Assembly: GCF_030250645.1 (NCBI RefSeq)
Contig: NZ_JASSVS010000006.1
Location: 275,935 to 339,934 of the forward strand
Direction of reading: 5' to 3'
Source: Marinobacter azerbaijanicus
Lineage (GTDB): Bacteria; Pseudomonadota; Gammaproteobacteria; Pseudomonadales; Oleiphilaceae
Length of the DNA: 64,000 nt
Under the pieces are notes generated by a model, which had not been told where the DNA came from, did no database searches, and worked only from the letters and a program-made list of their open reading frames with translations. Below, in pieces: positions 23,810 through 34,069 of the stretch. The position numbers and the translations under genes are program-made. Position 1 is the first letter of the stretch; each line of letters opens with the position of its first letter.

Positions 23810-25159
23810 GTGACAGACATTGAAAACTCGAGCTATTACCCCCGACCACTGCGGCATCTGAGCAGCTACCTGTCCGGCCTGGTACAGGGGCGACTCTGGC
23901 TGAAGGTACTCGTCGGCATGTTTCTGGGCCTGGTAACGGGCACCTTGCTGGGCCCCTCGGTTGGCCTCGTGGAGCCCGCGACGGGCACCCTTATCGGTAA
24001 CTGGCTGGCATTTCCCGGGCAGCTTTTCCTGGCCACGATACAGATGATCGTCATTCCCCTGGTTATTGCCTCCGTTGTACGCGGCCTTGCCGCCAGCGAG
24101 GACCTCGACCAACTCCGCAAAATGGGGCTGCGGGTCACCGCATTCTTTATTATCACCACTGCAGTCGCAGCCTCCATCGGATTATGGGTCGGCAGCCTGA
24201 TGAACCCCGGCGGCATGATGACCAGCCTGGCAAACACGGTCGAGTCCGGTGAAAATATGACAACTGCGGCCACCATGCCCAGTGTGGACGAACTTCCCGG
24301 AACTCTGATTGGCCTGCTTCCCGGCAACCCGCTGGATGCCATGGTCGAAGGTCAGATGCTGCAGGTGGTGATCTTCTCGATCATCGTCGGCATCGCTCTG
24401 GTGAGCATGGCCCCGGAAAAATCCCGGCCCTTGCTGGATCTGCTGGACTCCCTTCAACAGGTCTGCATGACGGTGGTGCGCTGGGCCATGCGGCTGGCAC
24501 CTTACGCGGTATTTGGTCTGATGGCACAGCTTACTACCACTATCGGCTTCCAGGCCATGGTAGGCATGGCGTCCTATGTAGCAACGGTACTGGTGGGGCT
24601 GCTGCTTCTGCTTGGCGTATATATGCTGATATTGAAGTTGCTGGCCGGCCAACCGCCGATACAGTTCATCAAGGACAGCCGCGATGTACTGTTGCTCGCA
24701 TTCTCCACCTCAAGCTCTGCAGCGGTGATGCCGCTGTCGATCCGTACCGCTGAAGACAAGCTCGGGGTGCGGCCCTCGGTGTCCCAGTTCGTCATTCCGC
24801 TGGGTGCCACCATCAACATGAACGGCACGGCGCTTTACCAGGCTGTGGCGACGGTCTTCCTGGCGCAGGTTTACGGGATCGATCTCAGTATGGGCAGTAT
24901 GGCGCTGGTGGTGGCCATGGCGGTGGGCGCGTCCATCGGCTCGCCGGCCACGCCCGGCGTTGGTATCGTCATTCTGGCAATGGTTCTGCAGACCGTGGGA
25001 ATTCCACCCGCGGGTATTGCGTTGATCATGGGCGTGGATCGGATTCTGGATATGTGTCGCACCGCCATCAACGTTACCGGAGACCTGGTCACCTGCCGCC
25101 TGATGGAAAACTGGTCCGGCAAGCGGCTACCTTCAGAGCCGGAGTCCCAGGAGCAGTGA
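23810..25159 (+). CDS. Dicarboxylate/amino acid:cation symporter (DAACS)
   Basis: 449 residues of the GltP/DctA family: LGPSVGLVEPATGTLIGNW, the LLLAFSTSSSAAVMPLS hairpin (serine-rich re-entrant loop), IPLGATINMNGTALYQAV (the Asn-Met-Asn-Gly-Thr cation/substrate motif), GSPATPGVGIVIL (second hairpin) and MGVDRILDMCRTAINVTGD (substrate-binding Asp, Arg and Asn). It imports glutamate, aspartate or C4-dicarboxylates with sodium or protons. The Arg in the MCRTAINV motif favours acidic amino acids or dicarboxylates. It starts at GTG, 12 bases after rsuA, and may share its transcript. Confidence 0.88.
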   Translation: MTDIENSSYYPRPLRHLSSYLSGLVQGRLWLKVLVGMFLGLVTGTLLGPSVGLVEPATGTLIGNWLAFPGQLFLATIQMIVIPLVIASVVRGLAASEDLDQLRKMGLRVTAFFIITTAVAASIGLWVGSLMNPGGMMTSLANTVESGENMTTAATMPSVDELPGTLIGLLPGNPLDAMVEGQMLQVVIFSIIVGIALVSMAPEKSRPLLDLLDSLQQVCMTVVRWAMRLAPYAVFGLMAQLTTTIGFQAMVGMASYVATVLVGLLLLLGVYMLILKLLAGQPPIQFIKDSRDVLLLAFSTSSSAAVMPLSIRTAEDKLGVRPSVSQFVIPLGATINMNGTALYQAVATVFLAQVYGIDLSMGSMALVVAMAVGASIGSPATPGVGIVILAMVLQTVGIPPAGIALIMGVDRILDMCRTAINVTGDLVTCRLMENWSGKRLPSEPESQEQ

Positions 25160-25221
25160 CGGAGACGCACCGGAGCGCTTTCTGGTAACCTGACGGCAGA
25201 AATGTCCAATCGGGAGCTTCC

Positions 25222-25866
25222 ATGAGTAGTCTAGAGATCGACATTGTTTCCGACATCGCCTGCCCCTGGTGCGCCATTGGTTACGCCCGCCTGGAAAAGG
25301 CCATGGAGGCGCTGAAGGACGAGATGTCGTTCAGTGTGGAATGGCATGCCTTTGAGTTGAACCCGGACCCTTCCGGGGACGGCGAACCTATCCTGCCAGC
25401 CCTGAGCAGAAAATACGGTCGCAGTGAAGACGAGATGAGGGCCAGCCAGGCGCAGATGATTGAGATCGCCACGGGCTTGGGGCTGAACTTCGAGAAGCTC
25501 CAGGAACGTTATACCCGTAATACCTTTGATGCTCACAGGCTGGTGAAGTGGGCTGGTGAACAGGGTAAACAGACCGCGATGAAGATGGCCTTTTTCGAGG
25601 CCTACTTTGGCCGCGCAGAGAACATCTCAAACCCGGACGTACTGATTCAGTGCGTAGAAGCCATCGGGCTGGACGGGGACAAAGCCCGCGAGGTACTGGC
25701 GTCGGACCAGTATGCGGATACTGTGCGGCAGGATGAAGCCCAGTACCAGCAGGCTGGCGTTTCCGCAGTACCTGCATTCATCATTAATCAGAAATACCTG
25801 ATTTCCGGAGCTCAGGAACCGGAAACACTGATCAAGGCGTTCCAGGAAATCGCTGAATCCGCCTAA
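25222..25866 (+). CDS. DsbA-family oxidoreductase, FrnE-like
   Basis: 214 residues, with no signal peptide, so cytoplasmic. A thioredoxin fold with the redox pair CPWC at residues 14-17, NTFDAHRLVKWA and the cis-proline segment GVSAVPAFIINQKYLISGAQ. These are hallmarks of the FrnE/2-hydroxychromene-2-carboxylate isomerase-like branch of DsbA. Members are implicated in oxidative-stress resistance and disulfide exchange. GGGAGCTTCC precedes the ATG. Confidence 0.87.
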   Translation: MSSLEIDIVSDIACPWCAIGYARLEKAMEALKDEMSFSVEWHAFELNPDPSGDGEPILPALSRKYGRSEDEMRASQAQMIEIATGLGLNFEKLQERYTRNTFDAHRLVKWAGEQGKQTAMKMAFFEAYFGRAENISNPDVLIQCVEAIGLDGDKAREVLASDQYADTVRQDEAQYQQAGVSAVPAFIINQKYLISGAQEPETLIKAFQEIAESA

Positions 25867-25884
25867 AGGCCCGGCTCAGAGAAC

Positions 25885-25921
25885 CTGGCGGACAGCCCCT
25901 TCCTTGGGGGCTGTCCGCCAG
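25885..25921. terminator. Strong 15-bp hairpin between convergent genes
   Basis: The segment from 25885 to 25899 pairs perfectly with 25907-25921 (arms beginning CTGGCGGACAG and ending CTGTCCGCCAG) around a 7-base loop. It lies between the stops of the FrnE-like gene and putA and probably ends transcripts from both sides, although no long T-run follows. Confidence 0.7.
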
Positions 25922-25929
25922 ACTAACCG

Positions 25930-28900
25930 TTACTCCGAAGCTGCAATCAGGCTGGCGTTGCCGCCGGCTGCGGTGGTATCCACACACAGATGACGTTCAA
26001 TCACGAACCGCTGATCAAGCTTGTGCTCGGTAATCAGCGGCAGCAGTGGACCTTCCCGCTTTGCCAGGGCCTGGCGGTACTGTTTCAGCAATGACTGCTC
26101 GGCACAGCTTACAGCGGCATGGAAGCCACGTGCCTGGGCAAGTGCCTCTGGCTCCAGTAGGCCGTCAATTCCCGCCACTGGCAGGCCAGCCTTGGCGGCA
26201 CGACTGACGGCGTCTTCGACACCCGGAGCTATCATCACCACCTTGTTGCCCTGGGACAAGGCTGTTGCCGCCTGCTCAAGCGCCGTCTCACTGTCCGGCC
26301 CAAGGCAGAGCACCACCCCGCGGGCGTGATTGGACAGACGGTTCAGCTCGCCGGTTGGCCCCGGCAGTTCTTCTGCATGGGCATCCAGCGGTGCCGGGAC
26401 CTCGCCGAAGATCGGTTTCATGGCCTCGATCCTTGGCTCCGGTGCGAGCGCTTTGACACTATTCACCTTACCAATGAGGCCTTCAAGCTTCTTGATATCC
26501 ACCTGCCTGGCACCGGAGTCCGCCGGACGTTCAACGGTCTCACCCTTCAGGAAGCGGCGTACGTACTGAGGGCCGCCGGCCTTGGGGCCGGTACCGGAAA
26601 GGCCTTCGCCACCAAATGGCTGGGAACCGACAATGGCACCGATCTGGTTCCGGTTCACATAGGTGTTGCCAACCTTGATGCGGCTGGAAATGCGATCCAC
26701 ACGGCGATCCACACGACTGTGAATACCGAAGGTCAGTCCGTAGCCCTTGGCGTTGACGTCGTCGACCACTTTGTCGATGTCCTTCGCGGCAAAGGTGGCA
26801 ACGTGCAGCACCGGCCCGAAGATCTCTTCTTCCAGCTCCTCGATGCCACTGACACTGATAACGGCCGGCGAGACAAAGTTGCCTTTATCCGGAACCGGTA
26901 GTTTCTTCATCAGCCGCCCTTTGGCTTCGTATTTGTCGCAGTGATCGACAATCTTCTTCCGGGCCGCGTCATCAATCACCGGCCCAACATCTGTGGACAG
27001 CAGCCAGGGATCGCCGATGCCCAGTTCATCCATGGCGCCATAGAGCATTTCCAGCAGGTGGTCGGCGATATCTTTCTGCACATACAGCATACGCAGTGCG
27101 GAACAGCGCTGACCTGCACTCTGGAAAGAAGAGGCCAGCACATCCCGCACCACCTGCTCCGGCAGCGCGGTGGAATCCACGATCATGGCATTCAGACCGC
27201 CGGTCTCTGCCACCAGTGCGGCATCGGGTGCCATGTTCTCACTCATTTTCCCGTCAATGCGCTGGGCGGTTGCGGTGGAACCGGTAAAACACACACCTGA
27301 AACCCGGGAATCGGAAGTCAGTGCCCCACCGACGGTAGCGCCCGTGCCGGGCAACAACTGGATGACGTTCTGGGGAATACCTGCCTCGTGCATAAGCTCT
27401 ACGGCCCGCACCGCAAGCAGCGAGGATTGCTCGGCCGGCTTGGCCAATACGGTGTTGCCAGCCACCAGGTTGGCAAGGATCTGGCCGGTGAAGATTGCCA
27501 GCGGGAAGTTCCAGGGTGAAATACACACCACCACCCCGCGCGCGTCACCACTGCCCTCATAGCGAATGCCTTCGTTGGCATAGAACAGGGCAAAATCCAC
27601 GGCCTCCCGAATTTCTGCAACGCCATCCAGCAGTGACTTCCCGGCTTCCCGGGTAGCCAGAGCAAAGAGCTCATAGGCGTTCTCCTCGTAGAGATCAGCC
27701 ACCCTGCGAAGACACGCCGCACGCTCTTCGGCCGACCGGGCAGACCAGGCCTTGAAGCCTTCCTGGGCGGCTGTGATTGCTGTATTCACATCGTCTTCGG
27801 AGGCCTGGGTCACATGGCCCACCGTGTCTTCGGGGTCAGCCGGATTGCGGACCATCTGGACCTCTGCACCAGCCACTTCGCCGGCAATGATCGGCCCGCC
27901 TTTCCAGCGATAGTCGCGGTAGGCGTCACGGCCTTCATCAATTTCCTTAACGGTCACGGGGTCAGTAATATCCCAGCCCTTGGAGTTGCGGCGCTGCTCA
28001 CCGAAGATTTTGTAGGGGTGCACAATCGCCTTGCTGGAGATGTTGCTGCCCATCTCCTTGACCGAGTCGATCGGATCCTTTGCGATTTCCTCCGGCGTGA
28101 TCCGCTTGTCCACGATCTGGTTCACGAAGGAGCTGTTGGCGCCATTTTCCAGCAGGCGGCGCACCAGGTAGGCCAGCAGATCTTTATGGGGGCCCACCGG
28201 CGCATAAATGCGACAGGGCACGCCACTGATCTTCAAAACTTCGTTGTGAAGGGATTCACCCATGCCATGCAGGCGCTGGAACTCGTAGTTATCCTCCCCC
28301 CTGGCCTTCGCCAACTCCAGAATCGCCGATACGGAATGGGCATTATGGGTGGCAAACTGCGGGTAGATCCTGTCTGTCATGTTCAGCAGCTTGGTGGCGC
28401 AGGAGAGGAACGACACGTCGCTGCAAGCCTTGCGGGTAAACACCGGAAAGCCGCTCAGCCCCATCACCTGGGCACGCTTGATTTCAGCGTCCCAATAGGC
28501 ACCCTTGACCAGGCGCACCATAAAGCGGCGATCGTATTTATCGGCCAGGCCATACAGCCAGTCCAGTGTATACGATGAACGCTTACCATAGGCCTGCACC
28601 ACAACGCCAAAGCCGTCCCAACCGGACAGCTCCGGATCAGACACCAGGGCCTCGATCACATCCAGCGACAGGTCCAGCCGGTCCTGCTCCTCGGCGTCGA
28701 TATTGAAACCCATATTGGCAGCAGCAGCCTTTTTGACCAGCTCTTTCGCACGGGGAAGAAGTTCATTCATCACCCGCTCTTTGTTGCCATACTCATAACG
28801 CGCCAACAGCGCTGAAAGCTTGACGGAAATGCCAGGGTTCGTGCGCACATCGCCCTTACAGAACTTGGCGATACTGTCGATGGCGTTGGAGTAGGAATCA

Positions 28901-29559
28901 TAATAGCGCTTGGCGTCAGCGTCAGTGCGTGCTGCCTCGCCCAGCATGTCATAGGAATAGGTGTATCCCTTGGCGACGTATTCCTTGGCTTCGTCCTGGG
29001 CTTCATTGATATCACGGCCCAACACGAACTGGCGGCCCATCTCCTTCATGGCCTGGCCAGCAACGGTACGAATAACCGGTTCACCGAAGCGTTTCAGCAG
29101 CTTGCGCAGTGTATCGCCCACACTGTGGCGCTCAGAATCCTTGAGCAGGTTGCTGGTCATCAGCAAGGCCACAGTCGCCGTGTTGATCAGGGGTGATGAC
29201 GCCCGGCCCACGTGGGTACCCCAGGCGCCGGACGTGATCTTGTCCTCAATCAGTTCGTGGATGGTCATGTTGTCAGGTACACGCAACAGCGCTTCTGCAA
29301 GACACATCAGTGCCACACCCTCTTTGGTGGTGAGGCCATATTCCGCCAGGAACTTTTCCATGATGGTGGACTTGGCGTTCTTGCGGACGCTACGGACCAG
29401 GTCGGCAGCGCGGGCTGAGATTGCGTCACGTTCGGCCTGGCTCAACTGGGCGCCAGCAATCATCTCACTAATCACCTTGTATTCGTCCGCCAGATAGTAA
29501 CTGCGGATGGCCTGTCGGCTGTCGACCAGTGTGGGAGTCTCTGACTGCTGCGGTCTCAT
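25930..29559 (-). CDS. putA: Proline dehydrogenase/glutamate-semialdehyde dehydrogenase
   Basis: 1209 residues. The N-terminal half is the FAD proline dehydrogenase barrel (about 100-510), with VKLSALLARYE and VRLVKGAYWDAEIK. The next part is an NAD aldehyde dehydrogenase (about 570-1040), with ISPWNFPLAIFTGQI, the ETGGLNAMIV glutamate and the catalytic Cys819 in GQRCSALR. A C-terminal domain of about 150 residues follows, as in type B PutA. The protein oxidises proline to glutamate, with channelling of the intermediate. There is no ribbon-helix-helix DNA-binding domain at the N-terminus, so unlike the enterobacterial protein it should not repress itself. The nearby Lrp-type regulator is the likely controller. 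AAGAGGG lies 7 bases before the ATG. Confidence 0.93.
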   Translation of the reverse strand: MRPQQSETPTLVDSRQAIRSYYLADEYKVISEMIAGAQLSQAERDAISARAADLVRSVRKNAKSTIMEKFLAEYGLTTKEGVALMCLAEALLRVPDNMTIHELIEDKITSGAWGTHVGRASSPLINTATVALLMTSNLLKDSERHSVGDTLRKLLKRFGEPVIRTVAGQAMKEMGRQFVLGRDINEAQDEAKEYVAKGYTYSYDMLGEAARTDADAKRYYDSYSNAIDSIAKFCKGDVRTNPGISVKLSALLARYEYGNKERVMNELLPRAKELVKKAAAANMGFNIDAEEQDRLDLSLDVIEALVSDPELSGWDGFGVVVQAYGKRSSYTLDWLYGLADKYDRRFMVRLVKGAYWDAEIKRAQVMGLSGFPVFTRKACSDVSFLSCATKLLNMTDRIYPQFATHNAHSVSAILELAKARGEDNYEFQRLHGMGESLHNEVLKISGVPCRIYAPVGPHKDLLAYLVRRLLENGANSSFVNQIVDKRITPEEIAKDPIDSVKEMGSNISSKAIVHPYKIFGEQRRNSKGWDITDPVTVKEIDEGRDAYRDYRWKGGPIIAGEVAGAEVQMVRNPADPEDTVGHVTQASEDDVNTAITAAQEGFKAWSARSAEERAACLRRVADLYEENAYELFALATREAGKSLLDGVAEIREAVDFALFYANEGIRYEGSGDARGVVVCISPWNFPLAIFTGQILANLVAGNTVLAKPAEQSSLLAVRAVELMHEAGIPQNVIQLLPGTGATVGGALTSDSRVSGVCFTGSTATAQRIDGKMSENMAPDAALVAETGGLNAMIVDSTALPEQVVRDVLASSFQSAGQRCSALRMLYVQKDIADHLLEMLYGAMDELGIGDPWLLSTDVGPVIDDAARKKIVDHCDKYEAKGRLMKKLPVPDKGNFVSPAVISVSGIEELEEEIFGPVLHVATFAAKDIDKVVDDVNAKGYGLTFGIHSRVDRRVDRISSRIKVGNTYVNRNQIGAIVGSQPFGGEGLSGTGPKAGGPQYVRRFLKGETVERPADSGARQVDIKKLEGLIGKVNSVKALAPEPRIEAMKPIFGEVPAPLDAHAEELPGPTGELNRLSNHARGVVLCLGPDSETALEQAATALSQGNKVVMIAPGVEDAVSRAAKAGLPVAGIDGLLEPEALAQARGFHAAVSCAEQSLLKQYRQALAKREGPLLPLITEHKLDQRFVIERHLCVDTTAAGGNASLIAASE

Positions 29560-29728
29560 AGTTGAACCCTCTTAGTTGTTTGTCTTTCCCGCATTCTACC
29601 GGGAACGACAAAGACTATTTGACTGTAAAAACCAGGCGGACGCGACTTTCAGTCTTTTTTAGTGAACAAAAATTTATATTTTACCTCTCAATTGACTATT
29701 TTTAAGGCCAACTTCCTAAACAGGGTTG
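29560..29728 (-). promoter_or_regulatory. putA promoter region, AT-rich
   Basis: This 169-base stretch between the end of the NAD-GDH gene and the start of putA is clearly more AT-rich than its surroundings, especially 29650-29710, with A/T tracts. Lrp-type activators of putA bind such AT-rich sites. No single consensus box can be called by eye. Confidence 0.45.
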
Positions 29729-32700
29729 TCAATCTGCCTTCGCGGCCAACTCCCGAAGCACGCCGTGCGCCACGGAGAAGACCGCGCAATCCACTTCACT
29801 TGCCGCCTGCATATCCGCCAGCATCCGGTGCCATCTCTCCAGGAGCGCCTGCTTGTCGTCGCGCCAGGCTTCCAGCATCTGCTCCGGAGACATGCCCGCT
29901 TCCGCAGGCGCTGCGGAGAGCACGCTCAGCGTGAGATTCCGCAACTGGTGGTCCAGCTCGTCCCGATAATGGAGTGTCGCCAATACCTGCCAGTGGCCAC
30001 GGGCTCTAAAGGCCCGCATCTGCCGGTCCAGCCAGACCAGGTTAAGGCCTTCGCCCAGACTGAAATACACCCAGGCGACCGATGCCAGATCCCGCCCAAG
30101 CCGACGGCCAATCTCGATGATGTCCATCAGCCAGTACCGGCTCTCTGCAGACGCGCAATACGCGGCCAGACCTACCGGAACGGTTTGCTCACAGTATTTA
30201 TCATAGCGTTCCTGCCAGCGACTTGCAGGAATCACCGATTCCAGGCTCTCTGTTGAAGCCAGTACCTCGGCCAGGGGCCGCTGATAATGAGCGACACAGG
30301 AGACCGGATCCAGGCTGCTCCGGCGGTTGTGCAGCAACCAGCTGGTACTGCGGGTAACCAGACGAATCACGTCACTGAATAATTGCGTTTGCACGCCAGA
30401 ACTGATTTTTCCATCCAACCCTTCTATGGCCTTCCAGTGTGTCTCTACGTCATGGATCTGGAGGGAGATCAGGTAAGCGGCGGCAATCCGGCCATAGTCC
30501 GCACCCGTGGCGTTACGGAGCTTATCTGCCCAACTGATGCCCATCCGGTTGACCATATCGTTGGCGAGCTGGGTGGCTGAAATCTCCGGGCGCAACGGAT
30601 GTGCATCAATCGCCTCAGGGAACCGTTCGAGTAACGATGCCGGAAACGCCGAATAAAGCGCCTGGGCAAAACGGTTATCGTGAACAATGGGTGTGGTAAG
30701 CAGTGCCTGCTTGAGTTCTATCTTGGCATAGGAAATCAGCACGGAGAGCTCCGGGCGGGTGAAGCCGCAGGAGCGCTCACGCCGCTCCCGCAATTGTTCA
30801 TCGTCGGGAAGAAACTCAAGACTCCGGTCAAGCCTGCCTTCGGCTTCCAGCCGCCGCATCAGGCGCTCGTACTCGTCCGTGGTGGCAACTACACCGGTCT
30901 GGGCAATGCTCAATGCCATGGCCTGACGATAGTTGTTGCGCAGCACCAGCTCCGACACCTCGGGAGTCATTGCCCTGAGCATCTGGTTGCGCTCATCGAG
31001 TGTCATCCGCCCGCGATGCACCTGTTCATTAAGGAGAATCTTGATATTCACCTCATGGTCCGAACAGTCCACACCGCCTGCATTATCAATAAAGTCGGTA
31101 TTGGCAGCCCCACCGGCCAGGGCGAAACCGATCCGGCCAAGCTGGGTGATACCGAGGTTGCCGCCCTCGCCAAGAACCCGGCACCGCAACTGGTTGCTGT
31201 CTATCCGGACGGCGTCGTTGGACTTGTCACCAACATCCTCATGGGATTCCCCGGCCGCCTTGACATAGGTGCCAATGCCACCGTTCCAGAGCATGTCCAC
31301 CGGTGCTTTCAACAGTGCCCTGATCAATTCGTTGGGCGGCAGACGATCAGCATCGATACCCAGGCGAGCCTGCATTTGTGGTGATATCGGAATCCACTTC
31401 GCAGCCCGGGAAAAGACACCGCCGCCCTCGCTGATATATTGCTCGTTGTAGTCCGTCCAGCTTGACCCGGGCATCTCGAAAAGGCGCTTGCGCTCGGCGA
31501 ATGAAGCCCTGGCATCCGGCTCCGGATCAACAAAAATGTGCAGGTGATTGAACGCGCCGATCAGGCGGATCCGGTCCGACAACAACATGCCGTTGCCGAA
31601 CACATCGCCCCCCATGTCTCCAATGCCGACCACGGTGAATTCATCAGCCTGGGTATCGATGCCCTTCTCCAGGAAGTGCCGTTTGACCGACTCCCAGGCT
31701 CCCCGTGCGGTAATCCCCATTTTCTTGTGGTCATAGCCCTCGCTGCCGCCGGAGGCAAAGGCGTCCCCGAGCCAGAAGCCATAGTCATGGGCCAGTCGGT
31801 TGGCGATGTCGGAAAAGGTTGCGGTTCCTTTATCGGCAGCAACAACGAGGTAGGTATCGTCACCGTCATGACGAACCACATCGGCCGGTGGCACCACCTC
31901 CGCCTCATTCAGGTTATCGGTCAGATCCAGCAGCCCGCGGATGAAGGTCTGATAGCAGGCAATACCTTCCTCCCTCAGGGCCTCGCGAGAGCCGTCTTCC
32001 GGTGGATGTTTGACGATGAACCCACCCTTGGCCCCCACTGGCACAATCACTGAATTCTTGACCTGCTGAGCCTTCACCAGCCCGAGAATTTCCGTGCGAT
32101 AGTCCTCGACACGATCGGACCACCGAAGTCCACCACGGGCGACAGGGCCCGCCCTGAGGTGAACCCCCTCCACCCGCGGCGAACAGACAAATACCTCGAA
32201 ATGCGGGCAGGGTTTGGGAATATCGGGAATGGAGGAGGGGTCGAGCTTGAGGGAGAGATAACCCTTGAACTCGCCGCTGCTCTGGCGTTGGAAGTAATTG
32301 GTTCTCAGCGTCGCCTTGATCAGCACATAAAACCGCCTGAGGATTCGGTCATCATCAAGGCTTTTCACCGCCTCAAGGGCATCGAGAATCTCGTTCTCGA
32401 TTTTCTCGGACTCCGTTTCCCGGCTTTGCGCCAGGGCATCATCGGGATTGAACCTGGCATTGAAGAACGCCACCAGCATGGCGGTAATATCCAGGTGCCG
32501 GGCCAGTGTGTCGGCAATAAATGGCTGACTGAACCCAAACCGCAACTGTTTGATATAGCGGGAATAGGCGCGCAGGATGCTGACTTCACGCCACCCCAGA
32601 CTGGCGGCCATCATCAACTGGTTGAAGTCGTCGTTCTCCGCGAAACCATTCCAGATTTCGCGGAATCCCTCCTGCAGCAGGGGCTTGGCCTTTTCAATAT

Positions 32701-33235
32701 CGGCACCACGGCAACGGGAATGAAACTCTACGGTGAAATCACTGACTCCGAACTGCTCGCCGTCACGACGCCGTATACGATAAGGATGCTCCCCGAGAAC
32801 CCGCATGCCAAGGTTTTCAAGAATCGGAATCACGTCCGACAGGATCACTGATTGACCCTGGCTGTAGAGCTTGAAGTTCAGCTCCTGCTCTCCCTGCTCC
32901 ACCGGCTGGTAAAAGCGCATGGGCACATCGGAAGTCAGGGCAATGGACTGAATCTGCCGGATATCCTCAACGGCGTCCTCAATGGAAAATTTCGACCGGT
33001 AACTGGACGGAAAGCCACCACTGAACATGTCCGCGCAGCGCCTTCCGGAGGTGTCGCCCAACACTGTCACCAACCTGCTGAGCAGTGCATCGTCCCAGGC
33101 CCGGGCCTCCTGCATCATCGTCGCCACGATATTCCTGAGATGTCGCGAATCGTCCGGATCGTAATCCTCGCCCTCCAGGGCCTCGGAAAGCTGTTCCAGC
33201 AGAGTCTGTTTTTGTTGGGAGTCAGGCTGGGGCAT
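29729..33235 (-). CDS. gdhB: Large NAD-dependent glutamate dehydrogenase, short form
   Basis: About 1168 residues. I choose ATG 33235, since GGAGA lies five bases before it; the frame also opens ten codons earlier. The protein belongs to the large bacterial NAD-GDH family: RAGPVARGGLRWSDRVEDYRTE, VPVGAKGGFIVK (catalytic lysine), VVGIGDMGGDVFGNGML and GEGGNLGITQLGRIGFA (NAD-binding part). It converts glutamate to 2-oxoglutarate and ammonia. Pseudomonad homologues have about 1600 residues with ACT-like regulatory domains at the N-terminus. Here roughly the first 400-450 are absent, so allosteric control probably differs. It sits upstream of putA on the same strand and divergent from an Lrp-type regulator. 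Confidence 0.88.
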   Translation of the reverse strand: MPQPDSQQKQTLLEQLSEALEGEDYDPDDSRHLRNIVATMMQEARAWDDALLSRLVTVLGDTSGRRCADMFSGGFPSSYRSKFSIEDAVEDIRQIQSIALTSDVPMRFYQPVEQGEQELNFKLYSQGQSVILSDVIPILENLGMRVLGEHPYRIRRRDGEQFGVSDFTVEFHSRCRGADIEKAKPLLQEGFREIWNGFAENDDFNQLMMAASLGWREVSILRAYSRYIKQLRFGFSQPFIADTLARHLDITAMLVAFFNARFNPDDALAQSRETESEKIENEILDALEAVKSLDDDRILRRFYVLIKATLRTNYFQRQSSGEFKGYLSLKLDPSSIPDIPKPCPHFEVFVCSPRVEGVHLRAGPVARGGLRWSDRVEDYRTEILGLVKAQQVKNSVIVPVGAKGGFIVKHPPEDGSREALREEGIACYQTFIRGLLDLTDNLNEAEVVPPADVVRHDGDDTYLVVAADKGTATFSDIANRLAHDYGFWLGDAFASGGSEGYDHKKMGITARGAWESVKRHFLEKGIDTQADEFTVVGIGDMGGDVFGNGMLLSDRIRLIGAFNHLHIFVDPEPDARASFAERKRLFEMPGSSWTDYNEQYISEGGGVFSRAAKWIPISPQMQARLGIDADRLPPNELIRALLKAPVDMLWNGGIGTYVKAAGESHEDVGDKSNDAVRIDSNQLRCRVLGEGGNLGITQLGRIGFALAGGAANTDFIDNAGGVDCSDHEVNIKILLNEQVHRGRMTLDERNQMLRAMTPEVSELVLRNNYRQAMALSIAQTGVVATTDEYERLMRRLEAEGRLDRSLEFLPDDEQLRERRERSCGFTRPELSVLISYAKIELKQALLTTPIVHDNRFAQALYSAFPASLLERFPEAIDAHPLRPEISATQLANDMVNRMGISWADKLRNATGADYGRIAAAYLISLQIHDVETHWKAIEGLDGKISSGVQTQLFSDVIRLVTRSTSWLLHNRRSSLDPVSCVAHYQRPLAEVLASTESLESVIPASRWQERYDKYCEQTVPVGLAAYCASAESRYWLMDIIEIGRRLGRDLASVAWVYFSLGEGLNLVWLDRQMRAFRARGHWQVLATLHYRDELDHQLRNLTLSVLSAAPAEAGMSPEQMLEAWRDDKQALLERWHRMLADMQAASEVDCAVFSVAHGVLRELAAKAD

Positions 33236-33388
33236 CGGGAATCTCCGGAATATCAACTGGGGCATGTATGACTGAGCACAGTATAGCCAACTCAGGAAAG
33301 TCTCTTTGCCCGTATAGTTTTAAAATGCAGGTATTTTGATTATATTCGTGAGCTCAAATAGCCGTTAATCAAGCCTGGAAATCAATTT

Positions 33389-33841
33389 ATGGTCGAACTG
33401 GACAGAATCGATCACTCCATCATCCGCGAACTGCAGAAGCATGCGAGGATCACAGTAACTGAGCTGGCCTCACGGGTGGGATTGTCAAAAACACCCTGCC
33501 AGGTCCGCATGCGGCGTCTTGAAGACCAGGGTTACATCACCGGCTATACGGCCCTGGTCAACCAGACCAAGCTTGGACAGAGCCATATCGCCTTTGCCCA
33601 GGTCACCCTTGACGACACCAGCAGCAGTGCCCTGGCGGCATTCAACACTTCAGTAAAGCAGATTTCGGCGGTGGAGCAGTGCCACATGATCGCTGGCAAC
33701 TTCGATTACCTGCTGAAAGTGCGTACCCGGAACATGGCCGAGTACCGGCAGGTTCTGGGGGAACAGATATCAGCCCTTCCCCACGTGCTGCAGACAAGCA
33801 CGTTTGTGGTCATGGAGAGCGTCAAGGATGCGGGGCTCTGA
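33389..33841 (+). CDS. Lrp/AsnC family regulator, PutR-like
   Basis: 150 residues. The N-terminal winged helix (DRIDHSIIRELQKHARITVTE, LASRVGLSKTPCQVRMRRLE) is followed by a RAM ligand domain (about 65-145) with MIAGNFDYLLKVRTRNM. The TPCQVRMRRLE variant and the position next to putA and the glutamate dehydrogenase gene resemble PutR/BkdR-type activators that sense amino acids. It is divergent from the dehydrogenase gene, and the AT-rich 153 bases between them should carry its binding sites. Confidence 0.85.
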   Translation: MVELDRIDHSIIRELQKHARITVTELASRVGLSKTPCQVRMRRLEDQGYITGYTALVNQTKLGQSHIAFAQVTLDDTSSSALAAFNTSVKQISAVEQCHMIAGNFDYLLKVRTRNMAEYRQVLGEQISALPHVLQTSTFVVMESVKDAGL

Positions 33842-34069
33842 TCAACCCTGGCGCGCCCCTTATAAGAAACGGGCATAGATACGCCCGCAATGCTCCCAAT
33901 TCAACTAACCACCCTGGTTATCTGTTGCTACTTTTCAGGAGGGTATGGTCAGGAAGTCCTACCCACTCCGAAAAACAACACTCGTAACAGAGGGACCGTC
34001 ATTCGCTGACGCCCTGTCAATCAAGCCGTATGACGTCACGGATGGCGCGACCGAAAACAGGGATGCATC

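Noticed and set aside
25885..25921. CRISPR repeat or attachment site
   Set aside because: It is a single perfect hairpin between convergent stops and is not repeated elsewhere in the window; a terminator explains it.
30680..31384. Long open frame (234 codons) antisense to the NAD-GDH gene
   Set aside because: It is a shadow of a high-GC coding strand; the opposite strand carries a full, motif-rich dehydrogenase.
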